29,203 nucleotides of DNA from Planctomycetota bacterium (GTDB lineage: Bacteria; Planctomycetota; Phycisphaerae; Tepidisphaerales; Tepidisphaeraceae). The notes beneath the pieces were generated by a model. The model was given only the letters and a program-made list of their open reading frames with translations. It made no database searches and was not told the DNA's origin. Position numbers and translations under genes: made by a program. Where the stretch lies: contig JAEZED010000110.1 in the NCBI GenBank assembly GCA_023417885.1, forward strand, positions 1 through 29,203, in the 5' to 3' direction. Every line of letters starts with the position of its first letter. Position 1 is the stretch's first letter. Of the stretch, positions 14,416-21,180 are shown one piece after another.

Positions 14416-14805
14416 ATGAGCGACATCGACCTGGCCGTGCGCCGCAGCAAGCGGCTGGAGGGCCGGCTGCGCCGGAACTTCGGCGTCAGCGGTCGGGGTC
14501 TGCACGAGCTGATCGACGCCGCCAAGCGCAAGAACGCCCTGCCGAACGACCTGGTGCGCAAGCTCCGGTTCGTCGCCACCATCCGCAACCGCATCGTCCA
14601 CGACCTGGACTACACGAAGATGGACGACCGGGCCGGCTTCATCGCCGCCTGCGACGCCGCCGAGCGCGAGCTGGACGAACTGGCCGGGCCGCGCGACTCC
14701 TGGCGCACCACCTTCATCGTCACGGCGGCGCTGGTCGTGACGCTCATCATCGGGATGTCGATCGCGATCTGGCTGCTGCGCAGCCGCGGGATCCCGTTGT
14801 GGTGA
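14416..14805 (+). CDS. HEPN-like, tail-anchored membrane protein
   Basis: A 129-residue protein. The N-terminal helical part (residues 1-90) ends in a helix carrying LRFVATIRNRIVHDLDY. R57-N58-x3-H62 fits the R(N/D/H)x4H signature of HEPN domains, which in several families is an RNase active site and in DUF4145-like proteins marks the domain. A single transmembrane helix (about 99-121) follows with a short tail, so the HEPN part probably faces the cytoplasm. No nucleotidyltransferase partner (MNT) is adjacent. Whether it cleaves RNA or is only structural cannot be told. It starts 42 bases after the TPR-like gene and is followed by two more small genes on the same strand. Confidence 0.65.
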   Translation: MSDIDLAVRRSKRLEGRLRRNFGVSGRGLHELIDAAKRKNALPNDLVRKLRFVATIRNRIVHDLDYTKMDDRAGFIAACDAAERELDELAGPRDSWRTTFIVTAALVVTLIIGMSIAIWLLRSRGIPLW

Positions 14806-14838
14806 GGCAGTCAACGCCCGACCGGAAGGAAGCGACCG

Positions 14839-15093
14839 ATGCCGATTTACGCCATTCCGGAAGACGCGGGGCCGTTCATGGTGGTCGAATCGCGCGACGG
14901 GGGGTTTGCGGTCGCCGACGAGCGGGCGGTCGGCGACCCGGCGACGAGCGCGAAGCTCGGGTTCGTCTTCATCCCGTGCCGGGACGAGGCGCAGGCACAC
15001 GACGTGGCCGACCGGCTGAACCGGGCGGAGCACGACGGGACGGTCCAAGTCGATCTGCTGGCGCCGCGCCCGGCGGGCGAGGGGGCGCCGTGA
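14839..15093 (+). CDS. Small hypothetical protein (84 aa)
   Basis: This was not recognised as a known family. It starts MPIYAIPEDAGPFMVVESRD and contains a predicted alternation of strands and one helix (DEAQAHDVADRLNRAE). It has no signal peptide or membrane segment. A GGAAGG ribosome binding site lies about 10 bases before the ATG. Its stop overlaps the GTG start of the next gene (GTGA), a sign of translational coupling. The helix AHDVADRLNRA suggests a small alpha/beta fold, but no function is proposed. Confidence 0.7.
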   Translation: MPIYAIPEDAGPFMVVESRDGGFAVADERAVGDPATSAKLGFVFIPCRDEAQAHDVADRLNRAEHDGTVQVDLLAPRPAGEGAP

Positions 15094-15704
15094 CGATCGA
15101 CTTTGGCGCCATCGCGCGGGAGCTGGCCGGCTGGGTCTGCGCGCTGGTCGTGCTGGGCGGGATGGTCGGCCTGCTGATCTGGCTGACACGGCGCCAGTCG
15201 GCCACGACGCCGCGGACGACGTGTCGCCGCTGCGGGTACGACGTGCGCGAGACGCCCGACCGCTGTCCGGAGTGCGGCGCGACGGTGCCGGACGAGATCC
15301 GCCTGCGCATCGACCTGCTGCGCGGCGAGCCGCCGGCGTTCCTGCTGGATGACGATCATGCGCTGCCGCTGCGCGAGCCGGCGGCGGGGGAGCGCTTCCG
15401 GCCGCTGGTGCTGCTGGAGGAGAAGCATCGGCAGCAGGTCCTGACGACATTGCTCCGCCGCTCTGGGATCGCAAGCGAGGTGGACCTGCGGCTCATGCCG
15501 CGGTATGCGCGCGAGGTGTTTCGCCCGGTCACGCACGGCCCGACGCGGCCGGCGTTCGAGGTGAGCGTGCCCGAGGCGGACTACCCGGTGGCGGCGGAGT
15601 TGCTGGCTTACGTCTATCGCACGACGAGCCCGGCCGACGGTGACGCCATGGCGTCGGACGCCGAGGCGGGCGGGGAGGGTGAGGAGTTCACCCCTCCCAG
15701 GTGA
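15090..15704 (+). CDS. Membrane-anchored zinc-ribbon protein with DUF2007-like C-terminus
   Basis: A 204-residue protein starting at a GTG coupled to the previous stop. One transmembrane helix (about 12-33) is followed by a four-cysteine zinc ribbon, C45-x2-C48-GYD...C59-x2-C62. The CRxCGYDxR...RCPECG form is repeated across many small membrane proteins of Phycisphaerae. The C-terminal half (from about residue 105: LVLLEEKHRQQVLTTLLRRSGI, then FEVSVPEADYPVAAELL) resembles DUF2007, a putative ligand-sensing fold also found in the gene at 16317. The role is unknown. Its 3' end overlaps the convergent release-factor-like gene by 17 bases. Confidence 0.72.
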   Translation: MTIDFGAIARELAGWVCALVVLGGMVGLLIWLTRRQSATTPRTTCRRCGYDVRETPDRCPECGATVPDEIRLRIDLLRGEPPAFLLDDDHALPLREPAAGERFRPLVLLEEKHRQQVLTTLLRRSGIASEVDLRLMPRYAREVFRPVTHGPTRPAFEVSVPEADYPVAAELLAYVYRTTSPADGDAMASDAEAGGEGEEFTPPR

Positions 15705-16230
15705 TGCCGTGCTTCCGGCGGATCTGCTGGGCGGTGTTCTGGATCGTCGGCTCGGCGGCGAGGAAGCGCGCGAGGTTGCTCGTCGGGACGCCCAGCAGCG
15801 CCGCCGCGGCGGAAAGGCGGGCGCCGGCGGCATCGAGCACGTCGAGCACGTGGGCAGCGATGCGGGCGTAGTCGGGGTTGCGGGTGTTGGTGGTGAGCTT
15901 CCCCTCGGTCTTGAGGGCCTCGAACGACGCGGGCGGCTCGTAGCCGCGCGGGTCGATCGGCGCGCGCATCTCCGCGGCGAACTTGAAGCGAAGGCGGTGG
16001 AGCGCGCGACGGCGGTTGGCGGCCTGGGAGCGAAACTCGTTGCACTGGGAGACGATGCCGGTGGGCTCGTGGACGAGGCGGGCGGCGGAGGCGGTCTTGT
16101 TGCGCTTCTGCCCGCCGGGCCCGCGCGTGCGGAAGGCGGTGAAGGTGCATTGGCGCTCGAGCATCTCCTCGTCGAGCGCGAGGAGGGCATCACGATCGGT
16201 CTGTACCGCCTGGCGATCGCCTGCGGGCAT
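15688..16230 (-). CDS. Class-I release-factor-like GGQ protein (ArfB/mtRF-R type)
   Basis: A 180-residue peptidyl-tRNA hydrolase of the release-factor superfamily that lacks stop-codon recognition domains. The catalytic motif is RGPGGQKRNKTASAARLVH, with GGQ at residues 39-41, followed by PTGI and the RSQAANRRRAL helix as in RF domain 3. E. coli ArfB has a basic C-terminal tail that enters the mRNA channel. Here the C-terminal half is instead a longer helical region (residues ~100-180: ARIAAHVLDVLDAAG, LGVPTSNLARFLAAEP and the final HGITWEG), so the mode of ribosome recognition may differ. Ribosome rescue is the likely role. The gene is on the opposite strand to its neighbours. Confidence 0.85.
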   Translation of the reverse strand: MPAGDRQAVQTDRDALLALDEEMLERQCTFTAFRTRGPGGQKRNKTASAARLVHEPTGIVSQCNEFRSQAANRRRALHRLRFKFAAEMRAPIDPRGYEPPASFEALKTEGKLTTNTRNPDYARIAAHVLDVLDAAGARLSAAAALLGVPTSNLARFLAAEPTIQNTAQQIRRKHGITWEG

Positions 16231-16316
16231 CGCTTCATCCTAATGCAGCGCTTGCGGCGTCGCATCGGCCGAAGGGCACGGCTGGCGTGGCGCGGCGGGG
16301 CGTGTACGCTTTGCGC

Positions 16317-16850
16317 ATGGGCTGGCTCTGGAAGCTCGGTCTCGCGCTGATAGTGCTGCTGCTGAGCAGTGCGAGCACGCTCCTGTTGCTGACGTCGGTG
16401 GTGAAGTGGCTCTTCGCCCGTCGGGACGACGAGGAGGACTCGCCGGAGGCGGACGACGCTCCGCCACTGGAGGCGGAGCCGGAGGACGGTTTGCCGTCCG
16501 GCGCGGTGCTCGACTACGACTCCGCCGCCCCGCCGCACGAGCCCGAGTGGGACGAGTGGGAGGGCGATCCGGACGCTCCGCCGCCGAACGTGCGTCCGCC
16601 GGCGCCGGATGAGCGGGTGCGCATGCTCCTGTCGACGTTCGACCCGTTCTGGGCGCAGCTCGTGAACCTGCGCCTGCGCGACGCGGGCATCTGGAGCTTC
16701 GTGCATGGCGATGCCCACGCGATTGGTGCTCCGGGCGTGCCGGCGACGAGCGTGCACGTCGCAGAGGGGGACCTGGAGCGGGCCCGGCAGGTCGTCGCCG
16801 AGGCCGAGGCGGAGGCGGCCGCCAGCCGCGCCGGGCGTGGCCGGGCCTGA
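16317..16850 (+). CDS. Membrane-anchored DUF2007-like protein
   Basis: A 177-residue protein with one N-terminal transmembrane helix (about 5-33), an acidic, proline-rich linker (residues ~36-105, low complexity) and a C-terminal DUF2007-like domain. That domain starts LLSTFDPFWAQLVNLRLRDAGIWSFVHG and ends TSVHVAEGDLERARQVVAEAEAE. DUF2007 is annotated as a putative signal-transducing domain, but its ligand is unknown. The ATG at 16317 gives MGWLWKLGLALIVLLL, a normal membrane anchor; an in-frame ATG ten codons earlier is less likely. It lies 65 bases upstream of the DUF58 gene and may share its transcript. Confidence 0.7.
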   Translation: MGWLWKLGLALIVLLLSSASTLLLLTSVVKWLFARRDDEEDSPEADDAPPLEAEPEDGLPSGAVLDYDSAAPPHEPEWDEWEGDPDAPPPNVRPPAPDERVRMLLSTFDPFWAQLVNLRLRDAGIWSFVHGDAHAIGAPGVPATSVHVAEGDLERARQVVAEAEAEAAASRAGRGRA

Positions 16851-16915
16851 GCTTTCCCGGGCGGTTCTGATACGATTCGTCCGCGACGAGGCGACTCTTC
16901 CGGGATGACAGAAGC

Positions 16916-17851
16916 ATGACGCAGGCGACGACGCCAACCAGCCAGACCAACGCTCCAGCACGGCGCACGCAGCCGCCTCTGCGGCTCGATCCGCGCTTCA
17001 TGGCGAAGCTGGACCGGCTGGACCTGGTCAGCCGCAAGCTGCTCCAGGGGAAGATGAAGGGGGAGCGGCGGAGCAAGCGGCGCGGGCAGAGCGTGGAGTT
17101 CGCCGACTTCCGCAACTACGTCGTGGGGGACGATCTTCGCTTCATCGACTGGAACGTCTACGCGCGGCTGGAGAAGCTGTTTCTCAAGCTCTTCCTCGAG
17201 GAGGAGGACCTGGCGCTCTACCTGCTCTGCGACATGAGCCGGAGCACGGACTACGGGGATCCGAACAAGGCCTACTACATCAAGCAGGTCGCGGCGGCGC
17301 TGGGATACGTGGGGCTGGTGAACTACAACCGCGTGACGGTTGCGGCGATCAGCGACACGGTGGTGGCGGACACGGGGGGCCTTCGCGGGCGTCGCAACGT
17401 GAGCCGGATGCTCGACTTCATCGACAAGCTGGAGCCGACGGGCGTGAGCGACTTCGGGGAGGCGTGCAAGCGGTTTGCGCTGCGCAACCGGAGCAAGGGG
17501 GTGCTGGTGATCATCAGCGACTTCTTCGACAAGGCGGGCTTCGAGCACGGCCTGCGCTACGTCACGAGCGGGCGCTACGACCTGTTCGCCGTTCACGTGC
17601 TCAGCCCGCAGGAGATCGACCCGGACCTGAAGGGGGACCTGAAGCTCGTCGACCTGGAAGACGCCGACGCCGCGGAGGTGAGCATCACCGGGCAGCTCAT
17701 CAAGAAGTACAAGGCAAACCTGAACGCCTACAGCCTGGCGCTGAAGAACTACATCACCCGTCGCGGGGGAACGTATCTCTTCAGCAGCACGGACGTGCCG
17801 TTCGAGACGCTGGTGCTGAACTACCTGCGCGAGCGCGGGCTGCTGGGATGA
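16916..17851 (+). CDS. DUF58 / vWA-like protein (MoxR-associated)
   Basis: A 311-residue protein of the DUF58 family. These usually work with a MoxR AAA+ ATPase and BatA/BatB-type von Willebrand proteins in envelope or metalloenzyme maturation. The DUF58 signature FRNYVVGDDLRFIDWNVYAR is at residues 65-84. It is followed by a vWA-like metal site D106-M-S108-R-S110 in LLCDMSRST, and a later LVIISDFFD strand. It lacks the N-terminal membrane helices of some members, so it is probably cytoplasmic. A BatA-like partner is at 18898 on the same strand, but two other genes lie between them and no moxR is found in the window. Its stop overlaps the next gene's start (ATGA). Confidence 0.92.
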   Translation: MTQATTPTSQTNAPARRTQPPLRLDPRFMAKLDRLDLVSRKLLQGKMKGERRSKRRGQSVEFADFRNYVVGDDLRFIDWNVYARLEKLFLKLFLEEEDLALYLLCDMSRSTDYGDPNKAYYIKQVAAALGYVGLVNYNRVTVAAISDTVVADTGGLRGRRNVSRMLDFIDKLEPTGVSDFGEACKRFALRNRSKGVLVIISDFFDKAGFEHGLRYVTSGRYDLFAVHVLSPQEIDPDLKGDLKLVDLEDADAAEVSITGQLIKKYKANLNAYSLALKNYITRRGGTYLFSSTDVPFETLVLNYLRERGLLG

Positions 17852-18417
17852 GCAAAGCAACCAATAGATCGATGGGCCCCAGGTTTCAGCTCAGGTCAGG
17901 GTGTGCTCGCGACCTCATGTTCTGGGCGAACGCCTACAAGGAGGCGAGCGCGTCCCAGTCCGAACGCGAACGGGCACTCGTCGAAGACATTGCGCCCGCT
18001 GTACAGCAGCGCGGGTACTGGACACGCGAGGAGTTTCTCGTTGCCTGCCGGTGGAAAACGCCCAGGACGCAACGCAGATGCGAAGGGAATCCTGCATCAT
18101 TTGTGGAAGAAGTCACGCGCTCTGCGATGGGGTCGGCCGACGAGTGTTTCCGGGTTCTGGCGCTGAGGATTTTGCAGGGGGTGGACTGGCCAACGGCCTC
18201 TGTGCTGCTTCACTTCGGGGTGGTGGAATCGTATCCCATCCTCGATTACCGAGCGCTCTGGTCGTTGGGATGGAAGCGTCCTCCAACGTACACGTTCCCG
18301 TTTTGGATGGCGTATGTTCAGTATTGCCGCAACCTCGCGCGGCAAAACCACCTGAGCATGAGGCAGCTCGACCGTGCCCTATGGAACTATTCGAAGCAGC
18401 ACCAGGGTGTCACGTAA
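17848..18417 (+). CDS. HhH-glycosylase-like protein of atypical composition
   Basis: A 189-residue protein that overlaps the DUF58 stop (ATGA). It was not firmly recognised. The segment LQGVDWPTASVLLHFGVVESYPILDYRALWSLG (written here in two parts: LQGVDWPTASVLLHF, residues 109-123, and YPILDYRALWSLG, 129-141) resembles the helix-hairpin-helix plus acidic residue of HhH-GPD DNA glycosylases. A tryptophan-rich, basic N-terminal region carries WKTPRTQRRCEG. If this is right, D133 would be the catalytic or structural acid. The gene is visibly less GC-rich than its neighbours, with more A/T-ending codons such as AAA, AAT and TTT, and it separates DUF58 from BatA, which are often adjacent. It is probably a horizontally acquired insertion. 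A different helical DNA-binding role is possible. Confidence 0.6.
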   Translation: MSKATNRSMGPRFQLRSGCARDLMFWANAYKEASASQSERERALVEDIAPAVQQRGYWTREEFLVACRWKTPRTQRRCEGNPASFVEEVTRSAMGSADECFRVLALRILQGVDWPTASVLLHFGVVESYPILDYRALWSLGWKRPPTYTFPFWMAYVQYCRNLARQNHLSMRQLDRALWNYSKQHQGVT

Positions 18418-18457
18418 CCTTCGAAGGCTTGTAAGCGCGGCGCCGTCTAAGCCTCCG

Positions 18458-18768
18458 TCACTCCCCTCCACCCAGCGCGCGGTCGATGCTCCGGTCCACG
18501 TTCGCGTCTGCCTCGTTCAGCGTGCGATCCACCGGATCCGTCACGCGGTCGCGGACCTCCTGGCGCTCCTGGTCGACGCGGTTCTCGGCGCTGGCCGTCC
18601 GGGCATCGATGCGCGAGTTCACGTTGTCACGCGTGTCCCGCGCGATTCCCGAGACATCCTCCTCGAGCGACGCACAGCCGCAGTGAAGAGGGCGATCGCC
18701 CCGACGACCCCGAACGGGCCGGCGAGACGGGTCTTGAGCGTGCCGAGCGAATGCTGATGGTTGGACAT
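18458..18768 (-). pseudogene. Frameshifted small lipoprotein gene
   Basis: From the ATG at 18768 the minus strand encodes a signal-like start (MSNHQHSLGTLKTRLAGPF, then VVGAIALFTAA). Around 18675-18680 the frame breaks. In the frame one base over, the sequence continues GCASLEEDVSGIARDTRD, then a long charged helix with repeated DR/VD units (TDPVDRTLNEADANVDRSID) and stops at 18458. Restoring one base gives a lipobox FTAGC-A-S, with the lipidated cysteine at 18673-18675, and a total of 104 codons including the stop. The two halves fit each other too well for chance. It is either a real inactivating deletion or a sequencing error. No function is assigned; small helical lipoproteins of this kind are common. 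This gene occupies most of the space between 18417 and 18898. Confidence 0.6.
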
Positions 18769-18897
18769 GATTACGCTTCTACCACGCCCGAACCTGCCGG
18801 CGAAGCGATTTCCGCCTTCTCCCTCGCCCCCGCCCTGGAGCCTTGAGGATGCGAACCCCGCGACTGCCATTGCTCCCGTGGATGATCTAGACTAGCG

Positions 18898-20994
18898 ATG
18901 GTGAACTTCCTCCCGCAGTTCCTGAACTGGCAGACCGCCGCCGTTGCCGCGGGGCTCTCCATTCCGCTGCTGCTGCTGCTCTACTTCCTGAAGCTCCGCC
19001 GGCAGACGGTGCCGATCGGCTCGACGCTGCTCTGGAAGAAGGCGATCCAGGATCTCCAGGTCAACAGCCCGTTCCAGAAGCTGCGGCGCAACATCCTGCT
19101 GCTGCTCCAGTTGCTCATCCTGCTGGCCCTGCTGCTGGCGCTGGCGCGCCCGGTCAGCGAGGGGACGGCCGTCGCGGGGGAGAAGAACGTCATCCTGATC
19201 GACCGGTCCGCCAGCATGGGCGCGACGGACGGAGACGGGGGGACGCGGCTGGAAGAGGCCAAGGCGCGCGCCCGGGCGCTGGTGAACACGATGGGCCGCG
19301 GCGCCCAGGGGATGGTCATCGCCTTCGCCGACACGTCGGAGACGGTACAGCCTTTCACCGGCGACACGGCCGCTCTGAAGTCGGCGATCGACAGCATTCA
19401 GCCGAGCGACCGGCCGACGCGGCTGAAGCAGGCGTACCAGATCGCCAACGCCAACATGCAGTTCGACTTCGACAGCGCCGACGAGTCGGAACTGACGGCG
19501 GCCCAGGTCTTTCTCTTCTCCGACGGGCGCGTGCCGGAGAGCGACATCCGCGACCTCTCGCTGCGCGGGCAGTTGCATTACGAGCGCGTCGGCTCGACCG
19601 GCGCGCGCAACCTCGCCGTCGTCGCCGCCAGCGCCAAGCGCAACTACGAGCGGCCGACCGAGGTGCAGGTCTTTGCCCGCGTCGCCAACTTCGGCCCGGA
19701 CGTCGCGACCGGGCGGGTGCGCATCAGCGTGGCCTCGCTGCCGGACGACGCAGAGGAGGCCCCGGAAACGCTCGAGTTCGACCCGGTGACGCTCCAGCCG
19801 GTTGCGGTAAACGTTCCGCCGGCCCGCTGGACCGACCCGCAATGGCGCGAGGCCAACCCCGAGGCGGCCGCCGAGGCGGACACGGCGATGGCGGCGATGG
19901 AGACCGCCCGGAGCGTCGATGTGCGGCTGGAACTGGGCACGTCGGCCGTCATCCGCGTGGAGCTGGTGGACAACGAGGACGCGCTGTCGGCCGACGACAT
20001 GGCATGGGTGGTGGTTCCCCCGCCCGAGCCGCTGCGCGTGATGCTGGTGACGGAGGGGAACTACTACCTCGAGAAGCTGCTGGACACGCAGCCGCTGGAG
20101 GAGCCGCGCATCGTCACGCCTGCGGAGTATGAGCAGGGGGTGGGCAACGAGTTCGACCTGATCATCTTCGACAACTATTCCCCGCCCACGCTGCCGTCGG
20201 CGGGGACGTTCGTCTACAGCGGCGGGCTGCCGCCGGCGGAGGCGACGAACGTGAAGCCGGTGGTCGGGGAGGGGGACGTGCAGATGTGGTACCAGGAGAG
20301 CGAGATCCTGGACTGGGAGCGCGACCACCCGATGCTGGTGGGGCTGAACCTGAACCGCGTCTGGGTGCAGGAGGGCCGGCTGCTCACTGTGCCGCTGGGC
20401 GCGGAGATGCTGATGGAAGGGGTGAAGGGCCCGTTCGCTATCCTCGAGCGCAACGGCCCGCGCACGCACCTGATCTTCAGCTTCGACCTCACGCTGAGCA
20501 CCTGGCCGAACCAGGTCACGTTTCCGTACTTCGGCTACCAGATGTTCCAGTACCTGGCTGCCGGCGAGGATGTGCGGGTGCGCGAGAGCCTTCGGCCGGG
20601 CGACCTCGTGACGATTCCGCGTGCCGTGACGGATCGCGCGGGCGTGGGGGAGGCGGTCGAGCTGATCGGGCCGGGCGTGGCGCGGCGCTTCCGGAAGGAC
20701 GAGGGTGGCGTCGTGACGCTCGGGCCGTTCGAGCGGGTCGGCGTCTACCGCACGGAGCCGCCCCTGCCGCAGTTCGAGCGGATGGCGGTCAGCCTGCTGG
20801 ACGAGACGGAGAGCAACCTGCTGCCGAATCCGACGGATCCCGGGAACCTCAGCGGCATCGACGCGACGGTGGCAGCGCAGGAGGAGACGGAGTCGGCGGG
20901 GCGCAACGTGGAGTGGTGGTGGTGGCTGGTCGCCGCGGCGGCGGTGGTGCTGCTGCTGGAGTGGGTGGTCTACACGCGTCGCGTGGGGATGTGA
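18898..20994 (+). CDS. BatA-like membrane protein with von Willebrand A domain
   Basis: A 698-residue inner-membrane protein. The N-terminal aerotolerance-type BatA domain has helices at about 13-31 and 64-83, separated by FLKLRRQTVPIGSTLLWKK, which is diagnostic of this family. The vWA domain follows, with an intact MIDAS start D102-R-S104-A-S106 in IDRSASMG. A large extracytoplasmic region comes next (about 250-670), including a conserved middle section around DNEDALSADDMAWVVVPPPEP. One C-terminal helix (about 672-692) precedes a short basic tail. Family members work with MoxR and DUF58 proteins. DUF58 is encoded upstream at 16916. Here the intervening genes and a minus-strand pseudogene suggest that BatA has its own promoter. 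Confidence 0.9.
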   Translation: MVNFLPQFLNWQTAAVAAGLSIPLLLLLYFLKLRRQTVPIGSTLLWKKAIQDLQVNSPFQKLRRNILLLLQLLILLALLLALARPVSEGTAVAGEKNVILIDRSASMGATDGDGGTRLEEAKARARALVNTMGRGAQGMVIAFADTSETVQPFTGDTAALKSAIDSIQPSDRPTRLKQAYQIANANMQFDFDSADESELTAAQVFLFSDGRVPESDIRDLSLRGQLHYERVGSTGARNLAVVAASAKRNYERPTEVQVFARVANFGPDVATGRVRISVASLPDDAEEAPETLEFDPVTLQPVAVNVPPARWTDPQWREANPEAAAEADTAMAAMETARSVDVRLELGTSAVIRVELVDNEDALSADDMAWVVVPPPEPLRVMLVTEGNYYLEKLLDTQPLEEPRIVTPAEYEQGVGNEFDLIIFDNYSPPTLPSAGTFVYSGGLPPAEATNVKPVVGEGDVQMWYQESEILDWERDHPMLVGLNLNRVWVQEGRLLTVPLGAEMLMEGVKGPFAILERNGPRTHLIFSFDLTLSTWPNQVTFPYFGYQMFQYLAAGEDVRVRESLRPGDLVTIPRAVTDRAGVGEAVELIGPGVARRFRKDEGGVVTLGPFERVGVYRTEPPLPQFERMAVSLLDETESNLLPNPTDPGNLSGIDATVAAQEETESAGRNVEWWWWLVAAAAVVLLLEWVVYTRRVGM

Positions 20995-21020
20995 AGCGGT
21001 TTCGTGCGTTGCGGGGGCGC

Positions 21021-21040
21021 GCCCGAAGCGTGCTTCGGGC
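21021..21040. terminator. GC-rich hairpin after BatA gene
   Basis: A perfect 8-bp stem, GCCCGAAG (21021-21028) and CTTCGGGC (21033-21040), loop CGTG, starts 27 bases after the BatA stop. No T-run follows, so it would be a weak intrinsic or factor-dependent terminator, or a REP-like repeat. Confidence 0.4.
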
Positions 21041-21180
21041 CGGGTGCGGCTGTGATGCGACGATGCGCGGATTGTTTGAGGCCGTGGCGACACTTATGAT
21101 CGCCGCGCCCGCTGCGTTGGCATCGTGATGCCGCCCGAGCGGGCGCCGCGCGCTCCACGCACCTTCAGCAAATCGCCCCG

